Of a stretch of DNA of 64,000 nucleotides, positions 33,353-41,454 are shown piece by piece. Under the pieces are notes generated by a model. It did no database searches. It saw only the letters and a list, made by a program, of their open reading frames with translations, and was not told the origin of the DNA. Source of the stretch: Burkholderia vietnamiensis LMG 10929 (GTDB lineage: Bacteria > Pseudomonadota > Gammaproteobacteria > Burkholderiales > Burkholderiaceae); contig NZ_CP009630.1 of assembly GCF_000959445.1 (NCBI RefSeq), positions 1,116,001 to 1,180,000 on the forward strand. Direction: 5' to 3'. The position numbers and the translations under genes are program-made. The number at the start of each line of letters is the position of its first letter. Position 1 is the stretch's first letter.

Positions 33353-35899
33353 TCATTGCGAACCGCTGGCGCTCTCCGGCGACGCAGGCGCCGGCGCCGG
33401 CCCAGGCGCGACACCCGATGCCGCACCCGGCCCGGCGCCGCCCGCGTTCCCCGCGCTGCCGGCTGCCGGCGGCGGCAAGACCGGTGCTTGCGACGCGCCG
33501 CCCGACATCGCAGCCGCCGATGCGGCCACCTCGGATGCCGGAATCCATTGCTCGACGATGCCGCCGGACGCAGCCTCCGGCGCCGATGCTGCAGAGGCCG
33601 CCGAAGCCGCGGCCGCATCGGCGTCGGGTTGCCGCTCGATACGCTGAGTCCTGACGCGCGTCGGCGCCTTCTTCGGCTCGGGTCCGAACCAGCCGTCGAA
33701 CAGGTCGGTCACGCGCTCCCGCACCGACGCGAACCACCCCGGCGACGGCTCGGTATCGAATTTCAGCTTCGCATCGACGATCCGCGCGCGCTGCGCCCGC
33801 TGGAAGAACTCGCCGACGATCGGCAGCGCGCTGTGCGCGCCCTGCCCCCAATAGTCGCTGCGCAGCGTCACGCGACCGTCGTCGAAGCCGACCCAGGCGC
33901 CGGCCACCAGTCCCGGCTGCATCAGGATGAACCAGCCGTCCGCGTTGTCCTGCGTGGTGCCGGTCTTGCCGGCGACGTCGCCGCGCACGCCGAAACGCGT
34001 GCGGATGCTGCTGCCGGTGCCGCGCGTGACGACGTCGCGCATCACGTCGAGCAGCGTCTTGTCGGTTTCGCCGTCGAGCGCGCGTTCGGGCGGCGCCGGC
34101 GCGTATTCGGCCAGCACGTCGCCCTGCCGGTTTTCGATGCGCGTCACCATCTGCGGCTCGGTGTAGAGCCCGCCGTTCGCAATCGTCGCGTACGACGCGA
34201 CCATCTCTTTCAGCGTCACCGGGCTCGTGCCGAGCGCAAGCGACGGCACGCGCTCGAGCGGGCTTTCGCGCACGCCCATGTCGCGTGCGAGCCGCGCGAC
34301 GGCCGCCGGGCCGACCTTCTCCATCACCTGGGCGGTGATCCGGTTGCGCGACAGCGCGAGCGCATCGCGCAACGTCATCGGCTTGCCCGACGGCGGCACG
34401 TCGTCGTTGGGCCGCCAGATCTCGCCGCCCTTCAGCGGAATCTCGACCGCCTGGTCGATGAAGGTGTCGTCGGGCGTCATCCCGCTCGCGAACGCGGCGC
34501 CATATACGAACGGCTTGAACGTCGAGCCGGGCTGACGCCGCGCCTGTGCGACGTGATCGAACGGCTCGCTCGTGAAATCGCGACTGCCGACCCACGCGCG
34601 AATCTGCCCGTCGCGCGGATCGATGGCGACGAACCCGGCCTGCACGTCGGTCTTGGCCTTGCACAGCGCGCGCATGGAGCCGCGGTCGGCCGCGAGCTGC
34701 TTCATCGCGGCCGCGTCGTTCTTGCCGGCGTCCTGCGCCGCCTTGTATTCGGGCGACTCGCGCATGAAGGCGCGAAACACCTCGTTGTCCGTGCCGCAAC
34801 CGTCGCTGCCGCTCCACGCATTGTTCGCGATGCCCTGCAGCTGGTTCGCCTGCTGCGTCAGCGCCTGCGTCGCGATCTGCTGAAGCCGCGAATCGATCGT
34901 CGTGCGCACGATCAGCCCATCCGAATAGATGTTGTAATCGTTGCGGTCGGCCCAGCCGATCAGCCATTTGCGCAGCTGCTGCGCGAAGTGCGGCGCCGGC
35001 CCCGGCGGCTCCTTCTGACGCTCGAAGTCGATGCGCAACGGCCGCCGCTGCAACTGCGCGAACTGCGCCGCCGACAGCTTGCCGTACTTCACCATCTGCG
35101 CGAGCACCGTGTTGCGCCGCTGCAGCGCGCGCTCCGGATTGAGCACCGGGTTGTAGTAGCTGTTGCCCTTGAGCATCCCGACCAGCGTCGCGGCGTCGAG
35201 CACGTCGAGCTCGTCGGCCGACTTGTCGAAATAGGTGCGCGCGGCCATCTCGACGCCGTACGCGTTGTACAGGAACGGCACCGTGTTCAGGTAGGTCTCG
35301 AGGATCTGCTCCTTGCTGTACACGGCCTCGATCTTCAGCGCGGTGATCGCTTCCTTTACCTTGCGCGTGAGCGTCGGCGCGCGGCCGATCTCGTCCGGAT
35401 AGAGGTTGCGCGCGAGCTGCTGCGTGATCGTCGAGCCGCCCTGGCGATCGCCCGAGAACGTATGGAGCGCCGCCGACGCGGTGCGCTTCCAGTCGAGGCC
35501 GTGGTGCTCGTAGAAGCGATGGTCCTCGGTCGCGATCAGCGCGTCGACCATGTGCGGCGAGATCTGCTTGAGCGACACCCATTCGCGGTTCGACGGCTTG
35601 AATTCCGCGAGCACCTTGCCGTCGGCGGACAGCACCTGCGCGGGCTGATCGACGCGCGCCTTGCGGATGTCGCCGATGCCCGGCGTAAACGGTATCAGCG
35701 CGAGCACGTAGAGCAGGAACAGCACGGGCACGGCGGCGGCGGCGCGCAACGCGCCGCGTCGCGTCGGATGGCGGAGATGGCGCCAGGCGCTGGCCAGTAC
35801 GCGCTTGACGGGCACGGCGGCAGCGGCCGCGACGGGTTGGGCGCGCGCGGCCCATTTGGCAAGGAGCTCACGCACTGACGACACGTTTCGGCGATTCAC
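33353..35899 (-). CDS. Class A penicillin-binding protein (PBP1A type)
   Basis: A bifunctional peptidoglycan glycosyltransferase and transpeptidase, anchored in the inner membrane. After a membrane segment (PVLFLLYVLALIPF) comes the GT51 domain with the catalytic Glu in IATEDHRFYEHHG and GGSTITQQLARNLYP. The transpeptidase follows with STFK (serine nucleophile), SRN and KTGTT. The last 100 residues are an Ala/Pro/Ser-rich tail without domain. The start is unsure: GTG 35899 and GTG 35884 are both possible and neither has a good ribosome site. It stands alone, not beside pilM or comA. Confidence 0.9.
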   Translation of the reverse strand: MNRRNVSSVRELLAKWAARAQPVAAAAAVPVKRVLASAWRHLRHPTRRGALRAAAAVPVLFLLYVLALIPFTPGIGDIRKARVDQPAQVLSADGKVLAEFKPSNREWVSLKQISPHMVDALIATEDHRFYEHHGLDWKRTASAALHTFSGDRQGGSTITQQLARNLYPDEIGRAPTLTRKVKEAITALKIEAVYSKEQILETYLNTVPFLYNAYGVEMAARTYFDKSADELDVLDAATLVGMLKGNSYYNPVLNPERALQRRNTVLAQMVKYGKLSAAQFAQLQRRPLRIDFERQKEPPGPAPHFAQQLRKWLIGWADRNDYNIYSDGLIVRTTIDSRLQQIATQALTQQANQLQGIANNAWSGSDGCGTDNEVFRAFMRESPEYKAAQDAGKNDAAAMKQLAADRGSMRALCKAKTDVQAGFVAIDPRDGQIRAWVGSRDFTSEPFDHVAQARRQPGSTFKPFVYGAAFASGMTPDDTFIDQAVEIPLKGGEIWRPNDDVPPSGKPMTLRDALALSRNRITAQVMEKVGPAAVARLARDMGVRESPLERVPSLALGTSPVTLKEMVASYATIANGGLYTEPQMVTRIENRQGDVLAEYAPAPPERALDGETDKTLLDVMRDVVTRGTGSSIRTRFGVRGDVAGKTGTTQDNADGWFILMQPGLVAGAWVGFDDGRVTLRSDYWGQGAHSALPIVGEFFQRAQRARIVDAKLKFDTEPSPGWFASVRERVTDLFDGWFGPEPKKAPTRVRTQRIERQPDADAAAASAASAASAPEAASGGIVEQWIPASEVAASAAAMSGGASQAPVLPPPAAGSAGNAGGAGPGAASGVAPGPAPAPASPESASGSQ

Positions 35900-36391
35900 G
35901 CGGGTGGGGGATCTGCTGGAAAGGCTGCATCGTACCAAAAGTCGGGCGCAATTCCGGGCGGCGCCCGTTTGGCGGGGTTCCGCGGGTGATTTCTTGTCGA
36001 AAAAGGCGGGTGTGCGCAGTGGGAAGCTGCGCTATGCGTCGGGGAGACGGCAAGCGGGCGCGGTCGGTGCTGCCTGCGGATTCGGCGGATTCGGCGGATT
36101 CGGCGCTTTCGGCGCTTTCGGCGCTTTCGGCGGGTTTAGCTGGTTTAGCCGGTTCGCCGCATTCAGCGCGCGTGCCGCGCCGATCGGCGGCGCCGTCACG
36201 GCGAATTGCTGCGTGGATGCCGCGCGCGACGGCCGTGGCTCGGATGGGCCAAACGCCGGGCCGCCGATAAGGTGGCCCGGCGATTGGTTATGTATCGAGC
36301 CAATCCACCATAAACCCGGTCAACCTCCGACCAGCCTCGCCCGATGTGCGTCGCCTTTGGTCGCGCTCAGAACCAAACCGCCACCGCCACC
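35900..36391. other. Gap with short tandem repeats, no supported gene
   Basis: About 490 bases upstream of the penicillin-binding protein gene and downstream of the GntR gene. No frame looks coding, although one reads as Phe-Gly repeats across the tandem array listed separately. Confidence 0.4.
36076..36160. repeat. Imperfect 9-bp tandem repeats
   Basis: Units GCGGATTCG (three) pass into GCGCTTTCG (three) and then GGTTTAGCT-like units, each nine bases. The period is a multiple of three, so a frame through it gives Gly-Phe-Gly-Phe or Ser-Ala-Asp repeats, but no gene start was found. The array probably arises by slippage. Confidence 0.6.
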
Positions 36392-37129
36392 CTACTTCGG
36401 CGCGATGTCGCGTCGCACGCGGCGAATGTGCTGCTCGACGTAGAACGCAGCCGCATCGGCGTCGCCCGACACGATCGCCTCGTAGATCAGCCGATGTTCC
36501 GACACGTACAGCCGGATCCGGCCGGCATCGTAGATGCCGTCGTCCTTCAGACGCTTCCACAACGGCTGATCCATCGTCTTCGCGACTTCGTCGGCGATCT
36601 TCACGATCAACGGGTCGCCGGTCATCAACGCGAGTTGCCGGTGGAACAGCCGGTCGCTGTCGTTCCACAGCGCGCGCTGGTGCGGGTCGTCGATGTCCGC
36701 GATGGTTTCCATTTGCGCAAGATAGCCTTCGGCGACGGGATCGGCGCGGCCCTGGGCCGCCGCGAGACGCGCGATCGCCGGCTCGAGGATCAGCCGCACG
36801 TCGAGCGTCGACGTCGGGCTGAAGTCGGCATCGGCCGCGTCGCGCGCATCGCCGCGCTGCGCGAGCACGTCGAGCGGCGCCGCCACCACGTAGGTGCCCG
36901 AATTGCGCTTCGTGACGACCAGCCCTTCGTTCTGCAATGCGCCGAGCGCTTCGCGCACGGCCGGGCGGCCGACCTGGAACAGCGCCGCGAGCTCGCGCTC
37001 CGACGGCAGCCGCGAATCGGCCGCGTAACGCCCCGCGCGAATCTCGTCGCGGATCTTCTCCGCGACCTGTTCGTAGATCTGCAACGGCCGGAAACCGGCT
37101 TCGGGCGATTCGGGACGTGCGGACATCAT
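36392..37129 (-). CDS. GntR-family (FadR/FCD) transcriptional regulator
   Basis: A 245-residue regulator. The winged helix is at about 16-80 (RLPSERELAALFQVGRPAVREAL) and the FCD effector domain follows, with metal-site residues likely in FHRQLALMTG and EHRLIYEAI. AGGAG lies six bases before the ATG at 37129. It diverges from an ornithine-cyclodeaminase-like gene, its likely target. FCD regulators respond to small carboxylates or amino acids. Confidence 0.9.
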   Translation of the reverse strand: MMSARPESPEAGFRPLQIYEQVAEKIRDEIRAGRYAADSRLPSERELAALFQVGRPAVREALGALQNEGLVVTKRNSGTYVVAAPLDVLAQRGDARDAADADFSPTSTLDVRLILEPAIARLAAAQGRADPVAEGYLAQMETIADIDDPHQRALWNDSDRLFHRQLALMTGDPLIVKIADEVAKTMDQPLWKRLKDDGIYDAGRIRLYVSEHRLIYEAIVSGDADAAAFYVEQHIRRVRRDIAPK

Positions 37130-37230
37130 CTGCGGCTCCTGCCCTGGGCCGGGCGTGGTCTGGAACGGGTTCGCACTATACCGGAGCGGCATCGGCGCCG
37201 ACAGGTGCAACGCCCCATCTGGACGGATAT

Positions 37231-37295
37231 TAGAACCAAATTCAGCGAAATGCCGACCTTCCAGCTTGCCGGATGCCGCCAAATTGGTATAGATT
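37231..37295. promoter_or_regulatory. Candidate operator pair in the GntR / OCD divergent gap
   Basis: TTAGAACCAAATT (37231-37243) and AAATTGGTATAGATT (37281-37295) share ACCAA/TTGGT in opposite orientation, spaced about 40 bases. FadR-type regulators favour such TNGT..ACNA elements. The match is loose. Confidence 0.3.
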
Positions 37296-37391
37296 CGATC
37301 CACAATGGCGATTGCCGCTCGCCGCACGGGCCGCCGACTGCAGCACGCGCAGCATGCACCCACCGACTTCACCACCGTACCGACCCACACC

Positions 37392-38327
37392 ATGACCGCT
37401 GCCAGCCCGATCCCCTCGTTCGACGCCACCGAAACGGCCGCCCTGCTCGACTACCCGGCGCTGCTCGCCACGCTCGCGCAGACCGTCGCCGACTACGCGG
37501 CGGGCGAAATCGTCAGCCCCGAACGCCTGGTCGTGCCGCTGCAGGCAGGCGGCGTGATGCTGTCGATGCCGTCCAGCGCGCGCGATCTGGCAAGCCACAA
37601 GCTCGTGAACGTATGCCCGGGCAACGCCGCGCGCGGGCTGCCGACGATCCTCGGCCAGGTGAGCGCGTACGACGCGACGACCGGCGCGCTGCGCTTCGTG
37701 CTCGACGGCCCGACCGTCACCGGCCGCCGTACGGCGGCCGTCACCGCGCTCGGCATCCAGGCGCTGCACGGCGCGGCACCGCGCGACATCCTGCTGATCG
37801 GCACCGGCAAGCAGGCGGCCAATCATGCCGAGGCGCTCGCGGCGATCTTCCCCGCTGCGCGTCTGCACGTGCGCGGTTCGCGCGCGGGCAGCGCCGCGGC
37901 GTTCTGCGCCGCGCATCGCGCACAGGCGCCGCAGCTCGCGCCGCTCGACGGCGACGCGATTCCCGATGCGATCGACGTCGTCGTCACGCTGACGACGAGC
38001 CGCACGCCCGTCTACCGCGAAGCGGCGCGCGAAGGCCGGCTCGTGGTGGGGGTCGGCGCATTTACCGCGGACGCCGCCGAAATCGACGCCGAAACGGTGC
38101 GCGCGAGCCGGCTCGTGGTCGACGATCCGGCGGGCGCGCGCCACGAGGCCGGCGACCTGATCGTCGCGCAGGTCGACTGGCAGCGCGTCGCGTCGCTCGC
38201 CGACGTGCTGCGCGGCGCGTTCGAGCGCAGCGGGCCGCTGCTGTTCAAGACCGTGGGCTGCGCCGCGTGGGATCTGGCCGCGTGCCGCACGGCGCGCGAC
38301 GCGCTGGACGCGCGCCAGCGCGGCTGA
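37392..38327 (+). CDS. Ornithine cyclodeaminase / Delta1-pyrroline-2-carboxylate reductase family protein
   Basis: A 311-residue cytoplasmic enzyme of the OCD/mu-crystallin family. The N-terminal part has VPLQAGGVMLSMPS and Lys70 in SHKLVNVCPG; the Rossmann segment LLIGTGKQAANHAEAL binds NAD(P). Family members reduce cyclic imines from D-amino acids or hydroxyproline, or deaminate ornithine. The annotation as a Delta1-piperideine/pyrroline-2-carboxylate reductase fits best, but the substrate is inference. The divergent GntR gene suggests induction by its substrate. Confidence 0.85.
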   Translation: MTAASPIPSFDATETAALLDYPALLATLAQTVADYAAGEIVSPERLVVPLQAGGVMLSMPSSARDLASHKLVNVCPGNAARGLPTILGQVSAYDATTGALRFVLDGPTVTGRRTAAVTALGIQALHGAAPRDILLIGTGKQAANHAEALAAIFPAARLHVRGSRAGSAAAFCAAHRAQAPQLAPLDGDAIPDAIDVVVTLTTSRTPVYREAAREGRLVVGVGAFTADAAEIDAETVRASRLVVDDPAGARHEAGDLIVAQVDWQRVASLADVLRGAFERSGPLLFKTVGCAAWDLAACRTARDALDARQRG

Positions 38328-38429
38328 TTCGACGGCGGCGCGACGCTCCCGGCAGCGCCGCGCCGCCGACCGCACGACCAGCTGGACGACCAGCTGCACG
38401 CCCCGCCGCACTGCCGATTCCCCGACGGC

Positions 38430-38470
38430 GTTGTAGGAAACGCCCTACAACGCGCCGAACTCCCCTACAA
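38430..38470. promoter_or_regulatory. Palindrome GTTGTAGG-N6-CCTACAAC plus a third half-site
   Basis: A perfect 8+8 dyad (38430-38437 and 38444-38451, spacer AAACGC) is followed by another CCTACAA at 38464-38470. It lies 55-95 bases before the start of the receiver-only gene, the right place for an activator site. Two half-sites arranged this way are typical of NarL/FixJ-type regulators. Confidence 0.5.
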
Positions 38471-38524
38471 AAACTTCCAGTTCGGCCGATTTCCTTTTCG
38501 GCGGCGCAACACGATACTGGCCGG

Positions 38525-38932
38525 ATGAATGCCAGCCTGCCACCCGCCGCCGCGCTCAGGGTGTTTCTTGTCGACCACGCGAATGCCGTCCGGCAACGGA
38601 TCGCGTTGCTCGTCGGCGCGATTCGCGGCGTCGTGGTCGTCGGCGAGGCGGAGGACGGCCAGGATGCGCTGACGCACATCCGCGGCACGCACGCGGACGT
38701 CGTGCTCGTCGATCTGCGCCTCGCGGACGGCAGCGGCCTCGATCTGATCGGCGCGCTGTCGAAGGCCGTGCCGCGCATCGTCACGATTGTGCTGACGAAT
38801 CATTCGGCGCCCGCATTCAGAAAGGCATGCGCGACGGCCGGAGCCGACTACTTCTTCGACAAGACCGTCGAATTCGACGCCGCGTGCCACGTGATCGAAT
38901 CGCTGGTGCACGCTCGCGCGCACCAGCCCTGA
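38525..38932 (+). CDS. Receiver-only response regulator (135 aa)
   Basis: A single receiver domain without output domain. Visible are the acidic residue in FLVDHAN, the likely phospho-Asp in VVLVDLRLADGSG, a Thr/Ser position in VLTNHS and the Lys in FFDKTVE. It may act as a phosphate relay or sink, or bind a partner protein. The FNR gene starts 18 bases downstream, so the two are probably co-transcribed. Confidence 0.85.
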   Translation: MNASLPPAAALRVFLVDHANAVRQRIALLVGAIRGVVVVGEAEDGQDALTHIRGTHADVVLVDLRLADGSGLDLIGALSKAVPRIVTIVLTNHSAPAFRKACATAGADYFFDKTVEFDAACHVIESLVHARAHQP

Positions 38933-38949
38933 CCGAGCCGGAGTGACTC

Positions 38950-39729
38950 ATGCATCAAGCCACCGCCTGCGCCGCCGATCCCGCCATCGCGCCCCGGCCG
39001 AACGTTCCGCTTCCCGCGTCCACGCGTCACGACGGCGCGAAGCATTGCGCAGTCCGCTGTTCGGCCTGCGTGATGCGCTCGATGTGCCTGCCGCCGCAAC
39101 TGACCGCCGCCGAGTACAGCCGGCTCGACGCGATCATCTGCGCGACGCGACAGGTGCGCCAGGGCGACACGCTGTTTCGCACCGACGATCCGTTCCACAG
39201 TCTGTACGCGGTGCGCGCAGGCTCGTTCAAGACGGTGATGATGCATCGCGACGGCCGCGAACACGTGACGGGTTTTCAGATCGCAGGGGAAACGCTCGGC
39301 ATGGAGGGCGTCGGCCATGGACACCATTGCTGTGACGCGATCGCGCTCGAGGACAGCGTCGTGTGCGTGATCCCGTTCGCCGCGCTCGAGGCCGCGTGCC
39401 GCGAGCTGAGGTCGATGCAGCATTTCATCTACCAGATGCTGAGCAGCGAGATCGTACGCGGATCGAGCCAGATGCTGCTGCTCGGCACGATGTCGGCCGA
39501 ACAGCGCGTTGCGCATTTCCTGCTCGATCTGTCGGCACGCTTCGAGGCGCGCGGCTACTCGGCGTCGGAGTTCAACCTGCGGATGACGCGCGAAGAAATC
39601 GGCTGCTATCTCGGGATGAAGCTCGAAACCGTCAGCCGGATGTTCTCGCGCTTCCATCGCGACGCGCTCATCGAAACGCGCGGCAAGCGCGTGCGGATCA
39701 TCGACGCGCCGGCGCTCGCGCAGGTGTAA
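38950..39729 (+). CDS. fnr: FNR-type oxygen-sensing transcription factor
   Basis: A 259-residue CRP/FNR protein with a complete [4Fe-4S] ligand set: Cys37, Cys40, Cys46 and Cys139. The spacing equals that of E. coli FNR (20, 23, 29, 122), shifted by 17. The recognition helix keeps Glu226, Ser229 and Arg230, equal to Glu209, Ser212 and Arg213, so it should read TTGAT-N4-ATCAA. The N-terminus is about 17 residues longer. It should dimerise and activate genes without oxygen; three matching boxes exist in this window. It follows the receiver-only gene by 17 bases. Confidence 0.93.
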   Translation: MHQATACAADPAIAPRPNVPLPASTRHDGAKHCAVRCSACVMRSMCLPPQLTAAEYSRLDAIICATRQVRQGDTLFRTDDPFHSLYAVRAGSFKTVMMHRDGREHVTGFQIAGETLGMEGVGHGHHCCDAIALEDSVVCVIPFAALEAACRELRSMQHFIYQMLSSEIVRGSSQMLLLGTMSAEQRVAHFLLDLSARFEARGYSASEFNLRMTREEIGCYLGMKLETVSRMFSRFHRDALIETRGKRVRIIDAPALAQV

Positions 39730-39784
39730 CCGGTCGCGCGTGCGGCGCCGGCGCGCTCCAGCGCGTGCCGGTGCGGGTCGCACG

Positions 39785-40135
39785 TCAGTGCGCGGCGGTG
39801 CCCGTCTCGGCCGCCGACAATGCGGGCGACAGCGGATCGTCCGCGTGCCCCGCGGACAACACCCGCTCGGCCGCGGCGAACGCACGCCCCATCGCTTCGT
39901 TCACGTCGACGCCGCTGCAGGCGGGCACCGGCGCCACCGCACGGCCGTTCATCAGCAATTCGAGCCGTACGTCGTACAGCGCGTCGTCACCCGTCGCGCG
40001 CGATTCGATCGCCAGGCGACATTCGTCGACCCGCGCGTGAAAGCGCTCGAGCCGCACCAGTTGCGCGCCCGCTTCAGCTTCGAGCGCGGCCGAACCCGCG
40101 AATCCGACGCAGACGATCTGCATGCCCACGCCCAT
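39785..40135 (-). CDS. Putative HPF/RaiA-like ribosome-associated protein
   Basis: A 116-residue protein beginning near MQIVCVGFAGSAALEAEAG with a beta-alpha-beta layout and DVRLELLMNGR in place of the usual RVEVHL strand. This is consistent with short hibernation factors that bind the 30S subunit, but identity is low and the call tentative. A strong AGGAGG precedes ATG 40135. A CCTACAA site lies about 50 bases upstream. Confidence 0.5.
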   Translation of the reverse strand: MGVGMQIVCVGFAGSAALEAEAGAQLVRLERFHARVDECRLAIESRATGDDALYDVRLELLMNGRAVAPVPACSGVDVNEAMGRAFAAAERVLSAGHADDPLSPALSAAETGTAAH

Positions 40136-40243
40136 GTTGCTCCCTCCTGACGGGTCACACGCTGGTCGACCACGTTGCCTGTCCTACAAGTCCGCCTGTT
40201 GCCGAATCCGGCAATCGATCCACACACGATCGGCGCGCGAGGT

Positions 40244-40483
40244 TCACACGCTGAATGTCTGCGCCGCCTTCATTTCGATCCACGTCATCCCGGCCCGCAG
40301 CCCTTCGATCGCCGCCTCGTGCTCGGTCGGATATGCATGACTGTGCTCGAACGTATGATGAAAGTGCGTCGGCCCGGCACCGTGCTCGACCGTCACGCGG
40401 CAGCGGAATCCGCCGGATTCGCATTGCCGCGTCTCGATCTCGACGGACCAGTCGCGTTCATGAATCGTGCCTTGCAGTGTCAT
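40244..40483 (-). CDS. Small His-rich conserved hypothetical protein (79 aa)
   Basis: Starts at an ATG with AGGAGG upstream, 16 bases past the end of the DUF1488 gene. Its middle HFHHTFEHSHAYPTEHEAAI has six histidines close together and could bind metal; the end reads GLRAGMTWIEMKAAQ. No signal or membrane segment. The family is not recognised. It is the third gene of a micro-operon behind an FNR-type box. Confidence 0.65.
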   Translation of the reverse strand: MTLQGTIHERDWSVEIETRQCESGGFRCRVTVEHGAGPTHFHHTFEHSHAYPTEHEAAIEGLRAGMTWIEMKAAQTFSV

Positions 40484-40499
40484 GCGCCCTCCTGCAGTG

Positions 40500-40790
40500 T
40501 CAGTCGGCCATCCGGAAGTGGCCGCTGTGCAGCAACACCGGCCGGCCGCCGATTTCGGCGAGCATCCGGGCCGCCATCGCCTCGATCGCCGGCCGGTGTG
40601 CTTCGAATGCAACCAGCAAGTCGCGCTCGAGCAGCGAGCGCGCACCGAAATGGTCTTCCAGTGCTTCCGCCGTGATCGCGCACGGCACGCCGTGGCCGTC
40701 GACCCGCGCCGAAAACGCGACGACCAGGTCACGCCCGCGATACTCGGGCGGTTCCGGTGGAAAGGCTATCTGCATTTGTGCGCCTGTCAT
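40500..40790 (-). CDS. DUF1488-family protein (96 aa)
   Basis: Matches the DUF1488 pattern: MQIAFPPEPPEY, then VVAFSARVDGHGVPCAITAEAL and HFGA. The family is common in proteobacteria and has no known function. The start may be ATG 40790 or the internal ATG 40775 before QIAFPP. An FNR-type box lies 50 bases upstream. Confidence 0.8.
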   Translation of the reverse strand: MTGAQMQIAFPPEPPEYRGRDLVVAFSARVDGHGVPCAITAEALEDHFGARSLLERDLLVAFEAHRPAIEAMAARMLAEIGGRPVLLHSGHFRMAD

Positions 40791-40839
40791 CGTCGGGACG
40801 ATTCAAGCCATGAGCATAACGGCCCGCGCCACCGTCCGA

Positions 40840-40853
40840 TTGACCCACGTCAA
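40840..40853 (-). promoter_or_regulatory. FNR-type box upstream of the DUF1488 micro-operon
   Basis: TTGAC-CCAC-GTCAA is a perfect 5+5 dyad, the same variant as at 28838. Its centre is about 56 bases before the DUF1488 ATG, fitting a class II activator site (near -41.5) with a short leader. Confidence 0.6.
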
Positions 40854-40904
40854 CCGGGCCGCAGCGCGCGCCGCCGCCGTGCCCGATCGCGCCGCCGCAT
40901 GGGC

Positions 40905-41303
40905 TCAGTCGGCGTCCGAAGCGATCGTCGCGCCGCGCGCCTCGAGCAGTTCGCGCAGCACGCTGCGATGGCAGCGGCGCTCGTCCTCGCAGTAGCAGCC
41001 GATCGAAAATGCGCTCGTCGCCGACAACGCGGCGAGCAGGTCGAGCACCTTGGGAGCGTCGCCGTGCGCCATCTCGGCGCGGAACCGGCGCGTGAATGCG
41101 TGCCACTGCGCGTCGGTCTCGGCGGCCTGCGCGTCGGCCACGAGCTCCGCGCTCGGCGACAGCGTCGGCAGCCACACGTCATAGTAGTCGCGCGACGCGA
41201 ATTCCGCCTTCGGCACGCCGCGCGGCGGCCGCCGCACCGTGCCGATCCGTGTGCCCTCGCCGGCCGCCCGCGGCGTGCCGAGCCGTACGATTCGAATTGC
41301 CAT
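40905..41303 (-). CDS. DUF488-family protein (132 aa)
   Basis: A small soluble protein of the DUF488 family: the N-terminal IRIVRLGTPR, a central YYDVWLPTLSPS, and the C-terminal SIGCYCEDERRCHRSVLRELL with three cysteines and a histidine in the conserved Cys-x-Cys region. The family has no proven role; nuclease or metal-binding ideas exist. AAGGAG precedes ATG 41303. It lies upstream of the DUF1488 gene on the same strand, separated by the FNR box. Confidence 0.85.
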   Translation of the reverse strand: MAIRIVRLGTPRAAGEGTRIGTVRRPPRGVPKAEFASRDYYDVWLPTLSPSAELVADAQAAETDAQWHAFTRRFRAEMAHGDAPKVLDLLAALSATSAFSIGCYCEDERRCHRSVLRELLEARGATIASDAD

Positions 41304-41365
41304 GCCGCTCCTTTGCTACGGATTCGATTCCGTATCGTACTGCCGCACCCGCGCCGCACAACAAA

Positions 41366-41400
41366 AAACCGGCTGCCTCCGCGCGGGAGACAGCCGGTTT
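41366..41400 (-). terminator. Rho-independent terminator of the aminotransferase operon
   Basis: AAACCGGCTG-C-CTCC pairs with GGAG-A-CAGCCGGTTT, one mismatch, short loop. The A-run at 41363-41368 gives a T-run on the minus strand. It lies about 55 bases past the stop at 41455. Confidence 0.8.
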
Positions 41401-41454
41401 CGTCAGGACGATCGGGCGTGCCCGGACGCCGCTCGGACGCCCCTCAGACGCCCC

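Noticed and set aside
33255..35878. Long plus- and minus-strand frames overlapping the penicillin-binding protein gene
   Set aside because: The frame at 33353-35899 has GT51 and transpeptidase motifs; the others have none.
35805..36443. A Phe-Gly repeat protein on the plus strand
   Set aside because: The frame overlaps the penicillin-binding protein start and consists mainly of the 9-bp repeat; it has no credible start signal.
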